From the NCBI RefSeq assembly GCF_030944405.1, contig NZ_CP132339.1, positions 4,836,001-4,900,000 on the forward strand: 64,000 nucleotides of DNA, written 5' to 3'. A program made the translations under genes and the position numbers. Below are positions 33,637 to 42,758 of this stretch, one piece after another. The stretch is from Janthinobacterium sp. J1-1. GTDB lineage: Bacteria; Pseudomonadota; Gammaproteobacteria; Burkholderiales; Burkholderiaceae_D. Numbering within the stretch: position 1 is the stretch's first letter; every line of letters starts with the position of its first letter. The notes under the pieces are model-generated. The model did not search any database, was not told the DNA's origin, and worked only from the letters and a program-made list of their open reading frames with translations.

Positions 33637-35442
33637 TTATCCCCTGGCTTTTTGCGCCGGAATGAACTGCTCGCGCACGGCCTTGGCCAGCAGGTCCGGC
33701 GGCAGCAGGCCCTGGCCCAGCAGGAAGTTATTGAAGGCGAGGCGGTCGAACTTCGCGCCCAGCGCCAGTTCCGTCTCGGCGCGCAGTTGCAAGATGCGCG
33801 TATAGCCATAAAAATAGCTGCCCGCCTGGCCCGGCATGTTGAAGGTATAGCGGTCCAGTTCCTGGCGCGCCATCGGCGCCGACAGCATCACCTCGTCGGT
33901 CAGGATGCGGCCCGCCTCTTCGCGCGTGACCTGGCCCAGGTTCAGCATCGGGTCGAGCATGGCGCGCGCCGCGCGCAGCATGCGGAACTGCAGCGCGATG
34001 AACTGGCCTTCGACCGGCTCGTAGGGAATCATCTCCGCTTCCGCATACAAGGCCCAGCCTTCCACGTTGACGCTGTTGAAGGCATACAGGCTGCGCGCCT
34101 GCGACACGCCGCGTTCGACCATGGCGCTGAACTGCAGTTCGTGGCCGGGGCGGCCCTCGTGCGCGCTCAGGGTCCAGGCGGCGCCGGCAAAATTGAAGTC
34201 GTCATACGCTTCGCCCTTGCCGCTGGCGGCCGGGTTCCCGACCGGCAGCACGAACTGGCCGTGCTCGCCCGTATTGCCGATCAGCGGAGGCGGACGCATG
34301 TGCGGCGCCGGCTGGGCCGCCGATTCGGCCGGCGAGGCCAGGCGCATGGTCATCGCGCGCGCCGGAATATCGACCACACCCTGCTGGCGGATGCGTTTTT
34401 CCAGCTCGGTATTGACGCCCTTGTAGTGCGCTTCCAGCTTGTCATTCGCGATCGTCTCGCTTTTCAGCGCGCGCAGCACCTGGCGATAGTCGCTGCCATC
34501 GATGCCCTTCAGCTCCAGCCTTGCCGCCACCACGGGCGCCAGCGCCTGCATGGCGGCGCGCGTTTCCAGGTAGGCCACTTCGGCCCGTTCGACCAGGGCG
34601 CGCGGTTCGATATCGATGCCGACCTGCTTCAGGCGAAATGCATACTGTTCCGGCGCCATGCGGAAATCCGTGCGCGACAGCGGCAGCACCACTTCGCGCT
34701 CCCACGCGGCGTAGTCATTGAGCTGCTTTTCCATCGCCGCCAGCGCCGGTTCGGCGCCCGCGATCTTCATGTCGGCAAACAGCTTGCGGATGCCGGCGAT
34801 ATAGGTCGGCACGTTTTCCAGCGACTGCTCGACCTGCAGCCGCACCGGGCCGGCCAGGCCCGGCTGGCCGATCTTTTCCGTGAAGCGCGCCCTGGCCTGT
34901 TCGGTGATCGGCGTGCTGCCCTTGAACTGGCCCGTGTAGCGCTGCAGCCGTTCCAGCGCCTTGGCGCGGCGCGCGGCCGGGCGCTGTTCCTGCAGCAGGC
35001 TTTGCATGGAACCGAACACCATCTGCGGCACGTCGATCCATGGCAGGCTGTATTTGTCCTCGATCCGGGCGCCGGCGATTTCCTGGTCCACCGCTTTGAT
35101 CAGAATTTCCAGGTCCTGGCGGATGCGCTCGTCGCGCTCCAGTTCCAGCTTCAGTTGCAGCTTGCCGCGCGCCTGCTGCAGCACCGCCACCTGGCGTTCG
35201 ACGATATTCGGCCCCAGGTCTGCCGCCAGCCCATCGTATTGCGGCAGGCCCGTGTCGGACGCGTTTTCCGGCGAAAATTTCGCCTGCGCTTCGAGCACGA
35301 TGGCGGCATTGCGGTTGCTGGTCTCGACCCAGGCGGCGGAAGCAGCTGGGGCTGCGATGGCGGGAATGGCAACGGTGGTGGAAAAGGCGGCGGCGAGCGC
35401 CAGCGCAAACACGGTCTGGCGCAATTTCAGGGATACGGACAT
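33637..35442 (-). CDS. DUF885 family exported protein
   Basis: A 601-residue protein of the DUF885 family, with a signal peptide (MSVSLKLRQTVFALALAAAF to AIAAPA). The family's metalloprotease-like features are present: EGWALYAEAEM near 447-457 and HEGRPGHELQF near 414, which resemble an HExxH-type zinc site (HEGxPGH). Members are thought to be zinc-dependent peptidases or carboxypeptidases, but the activity of this branch is unproven. It stands alone between the MarR and GH3 genes. Confidence 0.85.
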   Translation of the reverse strand: MSVSLKLRQTVFALALAAAFSTTVAIPAIAAPAASAAWVETSNRNAAIVLEAQAKFSPENASDTGLPQYDGLAADLGPNIVERQVAVLQQARGKLQLKLELERDERIRQDLEILIKAVDQEIAGARIEDKYSLPWIDVPQMVFGSMQSLLQEQRPAARRAKALERLQRYTGQFKGSTPITEQARARFTEKIGQPGLAGPVRLQVEQSLENVPTYIAGIRKLFADMKIAGAEPALAAMEKQLNDYAAWEREVVLPLSRTDFRMAPEQYAFRLKQVGIDIEPRALVERAEVAYLETRAAMQALAPVVAARLELKGIDGSDYRQVLRALKSETIANDKLEAHYKGVNTELEKRIRQQGVVDIPARAMTMRLASPAESAAQPAPHMRPPPLIGNTGEHGQFVLPVGNPAASGKGEAYDDFNFAGAAWTLSAHEGRPGHELQFSAMVERGVSQARSLYAFNSVNVEGWALYAEAEMIPYEPVEGQFIALQFRMLRAARAMLDPMLNLGQVTREEAGRILTDEVMLSAPMARQELDRYTFNMPGQAGSYFYGYTRILQLRAETELALGAKFDRLAFNNFLLGQGLLPPDLLAKAVREQFIPAQKARG

Positions 35443-35556
35443 CGGGGGTTTCCTTCCTGGCGGTTTCGGCGAACGAAACGGCCAGTATCGGCGAGCGCCG
35501 GGGCACTGTCAATCCAGGGGAAGGCAGGCGGGCCGCCCTCCCCTTTCCTTCTTCTA

Positions 35557-37566
35557 TCAGTAGCCCAGCCCGTAACCGAACTTGTACAGCGGCCGCGCCG
35601 TGTCATATGGCACGTCGGACTTCTGCACCTGCACTTCGGCCATCGACGATGGCAGCTCGAACGGCAGCTTGCCTTGCGGCTTGGCCTTGCCGGTCAGGAC
35701 GTCGAACAGCGCGCCGTCGCTGACGCCGAAGTTGCCGATAATGGCGCTGGCCTTGTCCTGCACGTTGCCGAGGATGGCCGGGCGGTCCAGGTAGACGGTC
35801 ACCACGGTTTTCGGCGCCAGGCGGGCGGCGTTCTTGATCGCCTCGTAGTCGGCGTCGCCGTCGACGAAATTGAGGCGGCCTTCGTGCTGCATGCTGCCGA
35901 AGATATAGTTCGGGTGCAGGATTTCATACGGCGCGGCCACGCGCAGCAGGGCCACGTCGGCTTCCTGCGGGGTCGCCACCACGGTGTAGCCGTACTGGCG
36001 GGCGACGGCCGCGTCGATGCCGTACAAATATACCTTCTTGACGGTGGTGGCCAGCGGCAGCACCTTGTCCTTGTTTTCCAGCAGCACCAGCGAACGGCGC
36101 TGGGCTTCCAGGCCCGCTTCGACGAAGTCGGCCTTGCCCACAGTAGCGGCGGCTTTTGCCGTGTCGACAAACGGATGTTCGAACAGGCCCTGCTTGAATT
36201 TCTGCACCAGGATGCGGCGCGCCGAGGCGTTGATGCGCGCCTCCGTCAACTGGCCGCGCTGCACGGCCTGCGTCAGGTAAGGCGCTTCCGTCACGCCGCC
36301 AAACTGGTCCATGCCCGCATTGACGGCCTTGACATAGCGCTCGGCCTTGGTGGCGTCTTCCATGCCCCACGGCGTGCCGAAACCGAAGAAGGACGGCGCC
36401 ACGCCCGGTGGGGTGCCGTTGCGGCAGTTGGCGTCGCAGTCCGAGGTGATGCCCCAGTCGGACAGGATCACGCCTTCGAAGCCGTATTTGCCGCGCAGCA
36501 GGTCGGTCAGCATGGTCTTGCTGAAGCCGGCCGCCACCTGTTCCAGCGTGATGCCGTCGATGGTGATATTGCCGTCCGGCAGAGCATACGTCGGCATGAC
36601 GGAGGCGGCCTTGGCGTTGAACGCGCCTTCGAACGGTTTCACGTGATAGGCGAAGTTATTGCCCGGGTAGGTCATGTAGCGGCCATAGTAATTGTGGCCG
36701 TCAAAACCCTCCTTGGTCGCGCCATAGCCGACCCAGTGCTTGACCACGGCCACCACGCTGCCGTCGTGCAGGCCCGTACTGCCATCCTGGAAGCCTTCGA
36801 TATAGTTCTGCACCATGCGCTTGGCCAGATCCGCGTCTTCGCCGAAGGTGCCGTTGATGCGCGACCAGCGCGGCTCGGTGGCCAGGTCCGCCTGCGGAGA
36901 CAGCGCCTGCGTGATGCCGACGGCCAGGTATTCCTGGCGCGCGATATCGCCGAAGCGGCGCACCAGGGCATCGTCGCCAATGGCAGCCAGGCCCAGGGTT
37001 TCAGGCCACTGCGAAAAGCCGTTGGTCGACGCGCTGGCGCCCACCGTGTACTGGAAATGATGGCGCGGGTCGGTGCTGATCGACACCGGGATGCCGTGGC
37101 GCGAAGTTTCGCTCAGGGCCTGCACCTTGTTGTACTGGGTCGCCATATTGGCCGAGTCGCCCGCCATGCGGGTAATGAAGGTGTTGACGTACTGCTTGAC
37201 GATCAGGTCCTGCAGGGCCGTCAGGTCATAGCCGCTGCCCTGGCCGATGCCGGTCGGGTCCGCCACGGTGGGCGCCGTGCCGTGCATCATCAGGCCGGCT
37301 TTTTCCTCGAGCGTCATGCGACCGATCAGGTCGGCGGCGCGCTCCTCGGCCGACAGGCGCCAGTCCTCGTAAGGGTCGATCTTGCCGTTGCGGTTCATGT
37401 CCTTGAAGGTATAGCCGTCGACCTTGAGCTGGCTGTAGGTGGTGGTGCCGAACACCGGCTGGGTGTATTCCTCGCTGACGGTGTCGTGATTGCCGCAGGC
37501 GGCAAGGGCGAGCGCGGCAAGGCCGCCGGCGACCGCGCGGGTCATCGGTTTCATGGTGCAATTCAT
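35557..37566 (-). CDS. Glycoside hydrolase family 3 lipoprotein
   Basis: A 669-residue beta-glucosidase/beta-xylosidase-type enzyme. I chose the ATG at 37566, preceded by GGAGA, because it opens a lipoprotein signal with lipobox LAAC (Cys24). The TIM-barrel domain contains the nucleophile segment GVILSDWGITSD with the Asp at about residue 370, followed by the alpha/beta sandwich domain (LVLLENKDKVLPL). An insert with Asp-rich FKDMNRNGKIDPYEDWR near 55-75 looks like a calcium-binding loop. It is divergent from an AraC regulator that probably controls it. Confidence 0.92.
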   Translation of the reverse strand: MNCTMKPMTRAVAGGLAALALAACGNHDTVSEEYTQPVFGTTTYSQLKVDGYTFKDMNRNGKIDPYEDWRLSAEERAADLIGRMTLEEKAGLMMHGTAPTVADPTGIGQGSGYDLTALQDLIVKQYVNTFITRMAGDSANMATQYNKVQALSETSRHGIPVSISTDPRHHFQYTVGASASTNGFSQWPETLGLAAIGDDALVRRFGDIARQEYLAVGITQALSPQADLATEPRWSRINGTFGEDADLAKRMVQNYIEGFQDGSTGLHDGSVVAVVKHWVGYGATKEGFDGHNYYGRYMTYPGNNFAYHVKPFEGAFNAKAASVMPTYALPDGNITIDGITLEQVAAGFSKTMLTDLLRGKYGFEGVILSDWGITSDCDANCRNGTPPGVAPSFFGFGTPWGMEDATKAERYVKAVNAGMDQFGGVTEAPYLTQAVQRGQLTEARINASARRILVQKFKQGLFEHPFVDTAKAAATVGKADFVEAGLEAQRRSLVLLENKDKVLPLATTVKKVYLYGIDAAVARQYGYTVVATPQEADVALLRVAAPYEILHPNYIFGSMQHEGRLNFVDGDADYEAIKNAARLAPKTVVTVYLDRPAILGNVQDKASAIIGNFGVSDGALFDVLTGKAKPQGKLPFELPSSMAEVQVQKSDVPYDTARPLYKFGYGLGY

Positions 37567-37789
37567 GGCTGTCTCCAGTATGTTTTTGTGGTGAGCGGGG
37601 CCGCATCGAGGCCGCCCCGGACGCAATATAGCGTGTCATGTCGGCATGTTTTTGACCGCGCAGAACAGTAGTTATACCGGTGAGAACAATTTTCGATATT
37701 GACGTGCAGCAATCACCGAATTCCAACAAAAATGCTACCATTTGTGAAAAATTACTACAAACAAGTCCGCAGAGACTGGAGACGAGAAA

Positions 37790-38821
37790 ATGAACAAAAC
37801 CGACACCCGCACGGTGGCGAACCATATCGCGCGCCAGTGCGCGCTGGCGCTGGAGGCCGATGGCCACGGCCCCGACGATTTCTTCCGCCATACCGGCATC
37901 ACGCCAGCGCAATTGCAGGAACCGGGCGGGCGCATCGATGCGCAGCGCCACCGCCGCATGGTGGCCTACGCCCAGCAACTGCCGGCACACCGCGGCATGC
38001 TCGACATCGCGCCCCAGCACTGGTTTGCCCACTTTCCCGCCGTGGCGCAAGTGTGCTTCAACCGCCCCACCCTGCGCAGCGCGCTGCACGAAATGCTGCA
38101 CTTGCGCGGCCTGATCGGCGAATTCGATTTCATGCTGATGAGCGAAAATGGCAGCCACGTCGAGATCGAATACCTGTCCGAATTTTGCGCGCTGGGCGGC
38201 GCCATGCAGGCGCTGGCCAATTTCAGGATGCTGTCGCTGGTGGTGCGCGCCTATGACGACGGCGCGGCGACCGCGTTTCATACAGGCTTCCAGGGCAAGG
38301 CGCCCTGGTTTGCGCACGCCGTCGCCGAATGCTTCGGCGCCAGCGCGCGCTTTGGCCAGGCGCGCAATACCCTGAGCTTCGAGGCGCGCCTGCTCGACGC
38401 GCCCTGCGCGCATTTCAACCCGCTGCTGGCGCCGCACGCGCTGGAACAGGCGCAGGCCCAGTTGCACCAGCTGCACAGCGCGCAGCTGTTCTCGGCCCGC
38501 GTGGAACAGGCCATCATCGATTTGCTGAGGAAAGGCGGCGGCGAGCTGGCCGACAGCGCCTCGCTGCTGCCATCGCTGTGCGACGGCCTGGCGATGAACA
38601 GCTGGACCCTGCGGCGCCAGCTGCAGCAGGAAGACACCTCGTTTCGCGCGCTGGAGCTGCGCGCCAAAAGCCGCGAATCACGCCGCCTGCTGCGTGAAAC
38701 CACCCTCAGCGTGGCCGAAATCGGCGACCGCCTGGGCTTTTCCTCGCAAAGCGCGTTCACCCGCTTTTTCAGGACCCAGTTCGAACTGCCGCCGGCGCGC
38801 TACCGGCACGAGGCAAGATAG
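37790..38821 (+). CDS. AraC-family transcriptional regulator
   Basis: A 343-residue regulator with an N-terminal Arabinose_bd-type domain (about 20-200) and a C-terminal double helix-turn-helix (about 240-340; RESRRLLRETTLSVAEIGDRLGFSSQSAFTRFFR region). This two-domain form is the OruR/ArgR-like branch often annotated with fatty acid, amino acid or sugar genes. It is divergent from the GH3 lipoprotein across a 223-base region. Confidence 0.93.
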   Translation: MNKTDTRTVANHIARQCALALEADGHGPDDFFRHTGITPAQLQEPGGRIDAQRHRRMVAYAQQLPAHRGMLDIAPQHWFAHFPAVAQVCFNRPTLRSALHEMLHLRGLIGEFDFMLMSENGSHVEIEYLSEFCALGGAMQALANFRMLSLVVRAYDDGAATAFHTGFQGKAPWFAHAVAECFGASARFGQARNTLSFEARLLDAPCAHFNPLLAPHALEQAQAQLHQLHSAQLFSARVEQAIIDLLRKGGGELADSASLLPSLCDGLAMNSWTLRRQLQQEDTSFRALELRAKSRESRRLLRETTLSVAEIGDRLGFSSQSAFTRFFRTQFELPPARYRHEAR

Positions 38822-38941
38822 CGCGTCTGAAAACGCATTTGATGGAAGTGACGCCGTGGGCGACGCCGATTCACTGCTACTATCGCCTTATCCCCACCAC
38901 CGGGCATATCGACAGACTGCCTCTCTTTTCTTTCCCACACA

Positions 38942-39766
38942 ATGACCATGCAAAAACTTATCGAACTGAACGACGGTAACCATATTCCGGCCATCGGGCT
39001 CGGTGTCTGGAAAGCGACTCCCGAGCAAGCCGGCGCCGCCGTGGTGGAAGCGCTGGAGGCGGGCTACCGCCATATCGACACCGCGGCAATTTATGAAAAC
39101 GAAGATGGCGTCGGCACGGGCTTGTCCAGGGCGGGCCTGCCGCGCGAAGACGTCTTCGTGACCACCAAGATCTGGAATGACGCCCAGGGCGTGCACAAGA
39201 CCGCACAAGCGCTCGATGCGAGCCTGAAACGGCTCAAACTGGACTATGTTGACCTGCTGCTGATCCACTGGCCAGTTCCCGGACAGAACCTGTATGTGGA
39301 AACGTGGCAGGCCCTGGCGCAGGCACGTGACGCGGGCAAGGTTCGTTCGATCGGCGTATCGAACTTCACGGAAGAACACCTGCAAAAGCTGGTCGACGAG
39401 ACCGGCATCGTGCCGGCCATCAACCAGATCGAGTTGCACCCGTTTTTCCAGCAGCACGACTTGCGTGCCGTCCATCAGCGCATGGGGATACGCACGCAAG
39501 CCTGGAGCCCGCTCGGCCAAAGCGAGGCGCTGCAGGATACGACCATCGTTGCGATCGCTGCACGGTACAAGCGCACGCCGGCACAAATCGTCCTGCGCTG
39601 GCAGCTGCAGCTTGGCAATATCGCGATCCCGAAATCGGTCACGCCGGAGCGCATCCGTTCGAACTTCGACGTCTTCGATTTTGCGCTGAGTGACGATGAC
39701 ATGGCGGCCATCGCAGGCCTGGACCGCGACGGCCGGATGGGCCCCGATCCCCTGCTGTTCCCGTAA
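38942..39766 (+). CDS. Aldo/keto reductase, 2,5-diketo-D-gluconate reductase-like
   Basis: A 274-residue NADPH-dependent reductase with the complete tetrad Asp46, Tyr51, Lys76 and His109, and the cofactor segment IPKSVTPERIRSNFDVF near 224-240. Length and sequence match DkgA/B-type enzymes that reduce methylglyoxal and other aldehydes. The start may be the ATG at 38942 or the one at 38948. It is convergent with the HxlR gene downstream. Confidence 0.93.
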   Translation: MTMQKLIELNDGNHIPAIGLGVWKATPEQAGAAVVEALEAGYRHIDTAAIYENEDGVGTGLSRAGLPREDVFVTTKIWNDAQGVHKTAQALDASLKRLKLDYVDLLLIHWPVPGQNLYVETWQALAQARDAGKVRSIGVSNFTEEHLQKLVDETGIVPAINQIELHPFFQQHDLRAVHQRMGIRTQAWSPLGQSEALQDTTIVAIAARYKRTPAQIVLRWQLQLGNIAIPKSVTPERIRSNFDVFDFALSDDDMAAIAGLDRDGRMGPDPLLFP

Positions 39767-39822
39767 TCCGCTATTCAGCTCAGTAGGCCAGGTTCCCGGC
39801 GCGAACCGGATGCTGGCAATCC

Positions 39823-40260
39823 CTATGCAATCTCGCCCAGGCCAGCCTCATTTTTCGCGTCATATGCCAGCCGCGCCGCGTCGATCTGCGCGCGGTGGCC
39901 AAACGCCCACTGGCCCAGCGCGCTGATGGGGCCGAGCAGGGATCTGCCCAGATCCGTCAGCGCATAGTCGACCCGTGGCGGCACGGTGGGAAAGACGGTG
40001 CGCGTGACCAGGCCGTCGCGCTCCAGGCCGCGCAGGGTAAGGGTCAGCATGCGCTGTGAAATGCCGTTGATCAAGCGGCGCATTTCATTGAAGCGCTTGG
40101 TGCCATTGCCCAGCAAGATCACCACCAGCACGCTCCACTTGTCGCCCACGCGCGCCAGGATATCGGTCGCCGGCTGGCACGAATGCGCCAAGGCCGGGTA
40201 GCCGCCGTCCGTGCGCATGCGCTGCTCCAGTTCCAGGCCGCCGCCATCAGTCACATTCAT
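39823..40260 (-). CDS. HxlR-family transcriptional regulator
   Basis: A 145-residue HxlR regulator. The conserved N-terminal cysteine is Cys28 in AHSCQPATDILARVGDKW, and the HTH segment is ISQRMLTLTLRGLERDGLV. The frame is open upstream, but the ATG at 40260 gives the normal family length. It is divergent from the azoreductase, as in YodB/AzoR-type quinone or diamide-sensing systems. Confidence 0.9.
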   Translation of the reverse strand: MNVTDGGGLELEQRMRTDGGYPALAHSCQPATDILARVGDKWSVLVVILLGNGTKRFNEMRRLINGISQRMLTLTLRGLERDGLVTRTVFPTVPPRVDYALTDLGRSLLGPISALGQWAFGHRAQIDAARLAYDAKNEAGLGEIA

Positions 40261-40324
40261 GTGCCCGGGTATGGAAAAAGTGCCTTCTTGTGCGTTCAAT
40301 TTTTTTTCATCACTATGAGCCTCA

Positions 40325-40340
40325 GGTACAAAATGATACC
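40325..40340. promoter_or_regulatory. Candidate HxlR operator at the azoreductase promoter
   Basis: GGTACAAAATGATACC has inverted GGTA/TACC ends and contains CAAAATGATA, the core also found in the HxlR-controlled region at 3081-3090. It lies about 33 bases upstream of the azoR ATG. Confidence 0.5.
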
Positions 40341-40372
40341 ACCCTGAACCGACCAAACTTACAAGGCTCCAC

Positions 40373-40945
40373 ATGAATATCCTGCAGATCGATTCCAGCA
40401 TCCTCGGCGACCATTCCACCACGCGCCAGCTGACGGCCGCCATCGCCGCCCGCCTGCAAGCGGCCGCGCCCGGCGCGCAAGTCACTTACCGCGATCTGGC
40501 TGCCGCACCGCTGCCGCAATTTACGGCGGCGCCCGGCGCCATGGACGCCGCCGCGCTGTCCCTCGCCCTTGAACAGGTACTGGCCGCCGACGTGATCGTG
40601 ATCGGCGCGCCGCTGTACAACTTCAGCGTCCCTTCGCAACTGAAATCGTGGCTGGACGCGCTGGCCGTGCCGGGCAAGACGTTCCAGTATGGCGCCAGCG
40701 GCCCGGAAGGCTTGCTGGGCGCCAAGCGCGTGATCGTCGCCTCGGCGCGCGGCGGCATCTATACGCCCGGCACGCCGATGGCCAGCCTGGACCACCAGGA
40801 AAACTACCTGAAAAGCTTCTTCGGCTTCCTGGGCGTCAACCAGCTGGAAATCGTGCGCGCCGAAGGCCTGAAGGTCAGCGACGAGGTGCGCGCGCAGGCG
40901 CTGGCGTCGGCGTTCGAACAGATCGCACAGCTGCAGGCGGCGTAA
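40373..40945 (+). CDS. azoR: FMN-dependent NADH-azoreductase
   Basis: A 190-residue flavodoxin-fold quinone/azo reductase. The FMN-binding start MNILQIDSSILGDHSTTRQL and the family's PLYNFSVPSQLKSWLD and ARGGIYTPG segments are present. It reduces quinones by two electrons, protecting against thiol-reactive quinone stress. It is divergent from an HxlR repressor and followed by a small ABM monooxygenase-like gene. Confidence 0.93.
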   Translation: MNILQIDSSILGDHSTTRQLTAAIAARLQAAAPGAQVTYRDLAAAPLPQFTAAPGAMDAAALSLALEQVLAADVIVIGAPLYNFSVPSQLKSWLDALAVPGKTFQYGASGPEGLLGAKRVIVASARGGIYTPGTPMASLDHQENYLKSFFGFLGVNQLEIVRAEGLKVSDEVRAQALASAFEQIAQLQAA

Positions 40946-41031
40946 GGGAACCAGGCCACTGCCGTGGGGGCTGGGCAGAAAGGAGCAAGATGCGCTAAGC
41001 TCTTGAGCCCACCCCCATCACAAGGAACACC

Positions 41032-41319
41032 ATGACCCTGATCGTCGTCGCCACCATCGATGCCCAAGCCGACCATATCGCCGCCGTGCGCGCCGCGCTG
41101 GAAGCGGTCGTGCCGCCCAGCCGGGCGGAGACCACCTGCCTGCGCTACGAGCTGCACTTGGACAATAAAATCCCCACGCGCTTTATCATGCTGGAAGAAT
41201 GGGCCGACGAAGCCGCCTTGCGCGCGCATGAAGCGACGCCCCATTTCAAGACCCTGGTGGGCGCCGTGGGCGACAAGGTCGTCAATATCAACGTGGCGGA
41301 ACTGAGCAAGCTGGCGTAA
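41032..41319 (+). CDS. Antibiotic biosynthesis monooxygenase (ABM/YgiN-like) domain protein
   Basis: A 95-residue ferredoxin-like fold dimer protein resembling the quinol monooxygenase YgiN (CLRYELHLD, then FIMLEEWADEAALRAHEATPHF). Possible role: oxidising quinols or other small aromatics. It lies 86 bases after azoR and probably belongs to the same quinone-response group, although it may have its own promoter. Confidence 0.88.
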   Translation: MTLIVVATIDAQADHIAAVRAALEAVVPPSRAETTCLRYELHLDNKIPTRFIMLEEWADEAALRAHEATPHFKTLVGAVGDKVVNINVAELSKLA

Positions 41320-41399
41320 GCCAGGCGCCGGCTTCAATCGCGCGCGCCTGTTGAAAGGTTGCCATATACAATGTGGCAACTTTTTCCTACCGGCCTGCC

Positions 41400-41966
41400 A
41401 TGACCCATTTTTCCATCCTGCGCTCCGGCGCCGCACTTGCCGCACTGACATTCAGCCTGGGCGCCTTTGCGCAAGCCCCGATGCCCAATCTGGTGGGCGA
41501 CTACAATCTGGCCTCGTCGACCACCGTGCCGGCCAGCACCTGGGGTTACTCCAAGGGACGCATTGCGATCAAGCAGCTTGATGACAAGCATTTGCTGATC
41601 GTGCTGTCGTGCGAATGGAAACGCGAACCGAAAGCCGTCTGCGGCGATTATTTCTACGCCCAGTGGCGCGACGACGGCCTGTACCTGCAAGACATGAATA
41701 CCTTCGCCATGCGCCTGTACTTCGATGCCGCCTCGCGCAAGCTGACCATCATTTCGCGCGGCGCGGACGCCAAGGCCAGCGTGCGCCACGACGTGTTCGC
41801 CGCCACCACCGCGCCATTGACCGACACCGCCCTGGTGCGGCGCATGAAACGCGAAGTGTCGAATGCCGAGAGCAAGGAAAACCGCCGCGTCTTTGGTCCC
41901 TACAACAAATGGGATTACAAGGAGAACCGCATCGAATTCCAGCAGCAAGCCGCCGTGAAACCATGA
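41400..41966 (+). CDS. Exported protein of unknown function (188 aa)
   Basis: I do not recognise the family. The ATG at 41400 opens a signal peptide (MTHFSILRSGAALAALTFSLGAFAQ). The mature part is rich in beta-forming residues and has Cys in VLSCEW and KAVCGDYF, so one disulfide is possible. It overlaps the next gene by four bases (ATGA), so the two are likely a functional pair in the envelope. Confidence 0.7.
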   Translation: MTHFSILRSGAALAALTFSLGAFAQAPMPNLVGDYNLASSTTVPASTWGYSKGRIAIKQLDDKHLLIVLSCEWKREPKAVCGDYFYAQWRDDGLYLQDMNTFAMRLYFDAASRKLTIISRGADAKASVRHDVFAATTAPLTDTALVRRMKREVSNAESKENRRVFGPYNKWDYKENRIEFQQQAAVKP

Positions 41967-42676
41967 TGCGGCGCCAGCTGCTGCGCCTGGCCGGCACGCT
42001 GCTGTGCTCGCCCGTGCTGGTGCGCGCGGCAAACACCGGCTTGACCGGCCCCGTGCGCCAGCGCATCCTGGCCACCATCGAGCAAGCCGCGCCCAGGGTA
42101 CTCAACGTGCAGCACCTGGCCCTGATACGGCGCTTCAATATCGCCTGGTCGCCGGTGGAAAGCGGCGCGCCGATGCTGAACCCGGAGCAGCCGCTGGGCG
42201 ACGGCGACACCCTCGTGCTGGCGATGCGGATTACCGCCAGCAAGGATGCCGCGCTGGCGGCCCAGCGTTTGATGGAAGCGGCGCAACTGCTGCCCCATTT
42301 CATGCAGATGGCGAAACTGAAACCGGGCAACTACGCGCTGGACCAGGCAAGCTTTGCGTTTACCGAACGCCATCAGCTGCTGCTGCGCCGCCAATCGTGG
42401 CGCTCGCTGGAAATGCTGGGCCTGGGTGCCGAAGACTATCTGGGCGAAGGCTATTGGCCCACGCCGGCGGTCGACGGCAAGCGCCCGTATGGGGACTTCA
42501 CGAATTATCCTGTTGAAATGGCGCAGGCGCTGGGCTTGCCGGTGCGCAAGCAGCTTGACGGCACGCTGAGGGTCACGCCCGCGCTCGACAAGGAACTCGA
42601 AGCGCTGCACGAACAGACCATGCCGGCCATGCAGGTGTTCGTGCGGCATGCGGGCCTGATGCGCAATAGCATCTAG
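41963..42676 (+). CDS. Exported protein of unknown function (237 aa)
   Basis: A 237-residue protein starting with a short leader (MMRRQLLRLAGTLLCSPVLVRAA). No family is recognised. It is mainly helical, with no membrane segment after the leader. Translation is coupled to the 188-residue exported protein upstream. A terminator-like hairpin follows two bases after its stop. Confidence 0.7.
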   Translation: MMRRQLLRLAGTLLCSPVLVRAANTGLTGPVRQRILATIEQAAPRVLNVQHLALIRRFNIAWSPVESGAPMLNPEQPLGDGDTLVLAMRITASKDAALAAQRLMEAAQLLPHFMQMAKLKPGNYALDQASFAFTERHQLLLRRQSWRSLEMLGLGAEDYLGEGYWPTPAVDGKRPYGDFTNYPVEMAQALGLPVRKQLDGTLRVTPALDKELEALHEQTMPAMQVFVRHAGLMRNSI

Positions 42677-42677
42677 C

Positions 42678-42705
42678 CCCGCCTGCCTTCTGGCAGGTGT
42701 GCGGG
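42678..42705 (+). terminator. Hairpin after the 237-aa gene
   Basis: CCCGC-CTGCC, loop TTCT, GGCAG-GTGT-GCGGG forms a ten-pair stem with a bulge just after the stop codon. No U-tract follows. Confidence 0.45.
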
Positions 42706-42758
42706 ACATGGCAAGCAGCTAAGATGGCCATCTCATCTTTACGCAAGGAAGCACCGCC

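Noticed and set aside
33577..37671. A very long open frame (over 1,300 codons) on the plus strand
   Set aside because: It runs opposite the DUF885 and GH3 genes, whose motifs and signal peptides are clear. In GC-rich DNA the antisense frame stays open; its translation is His/Arg/Gln-rich with no domain.
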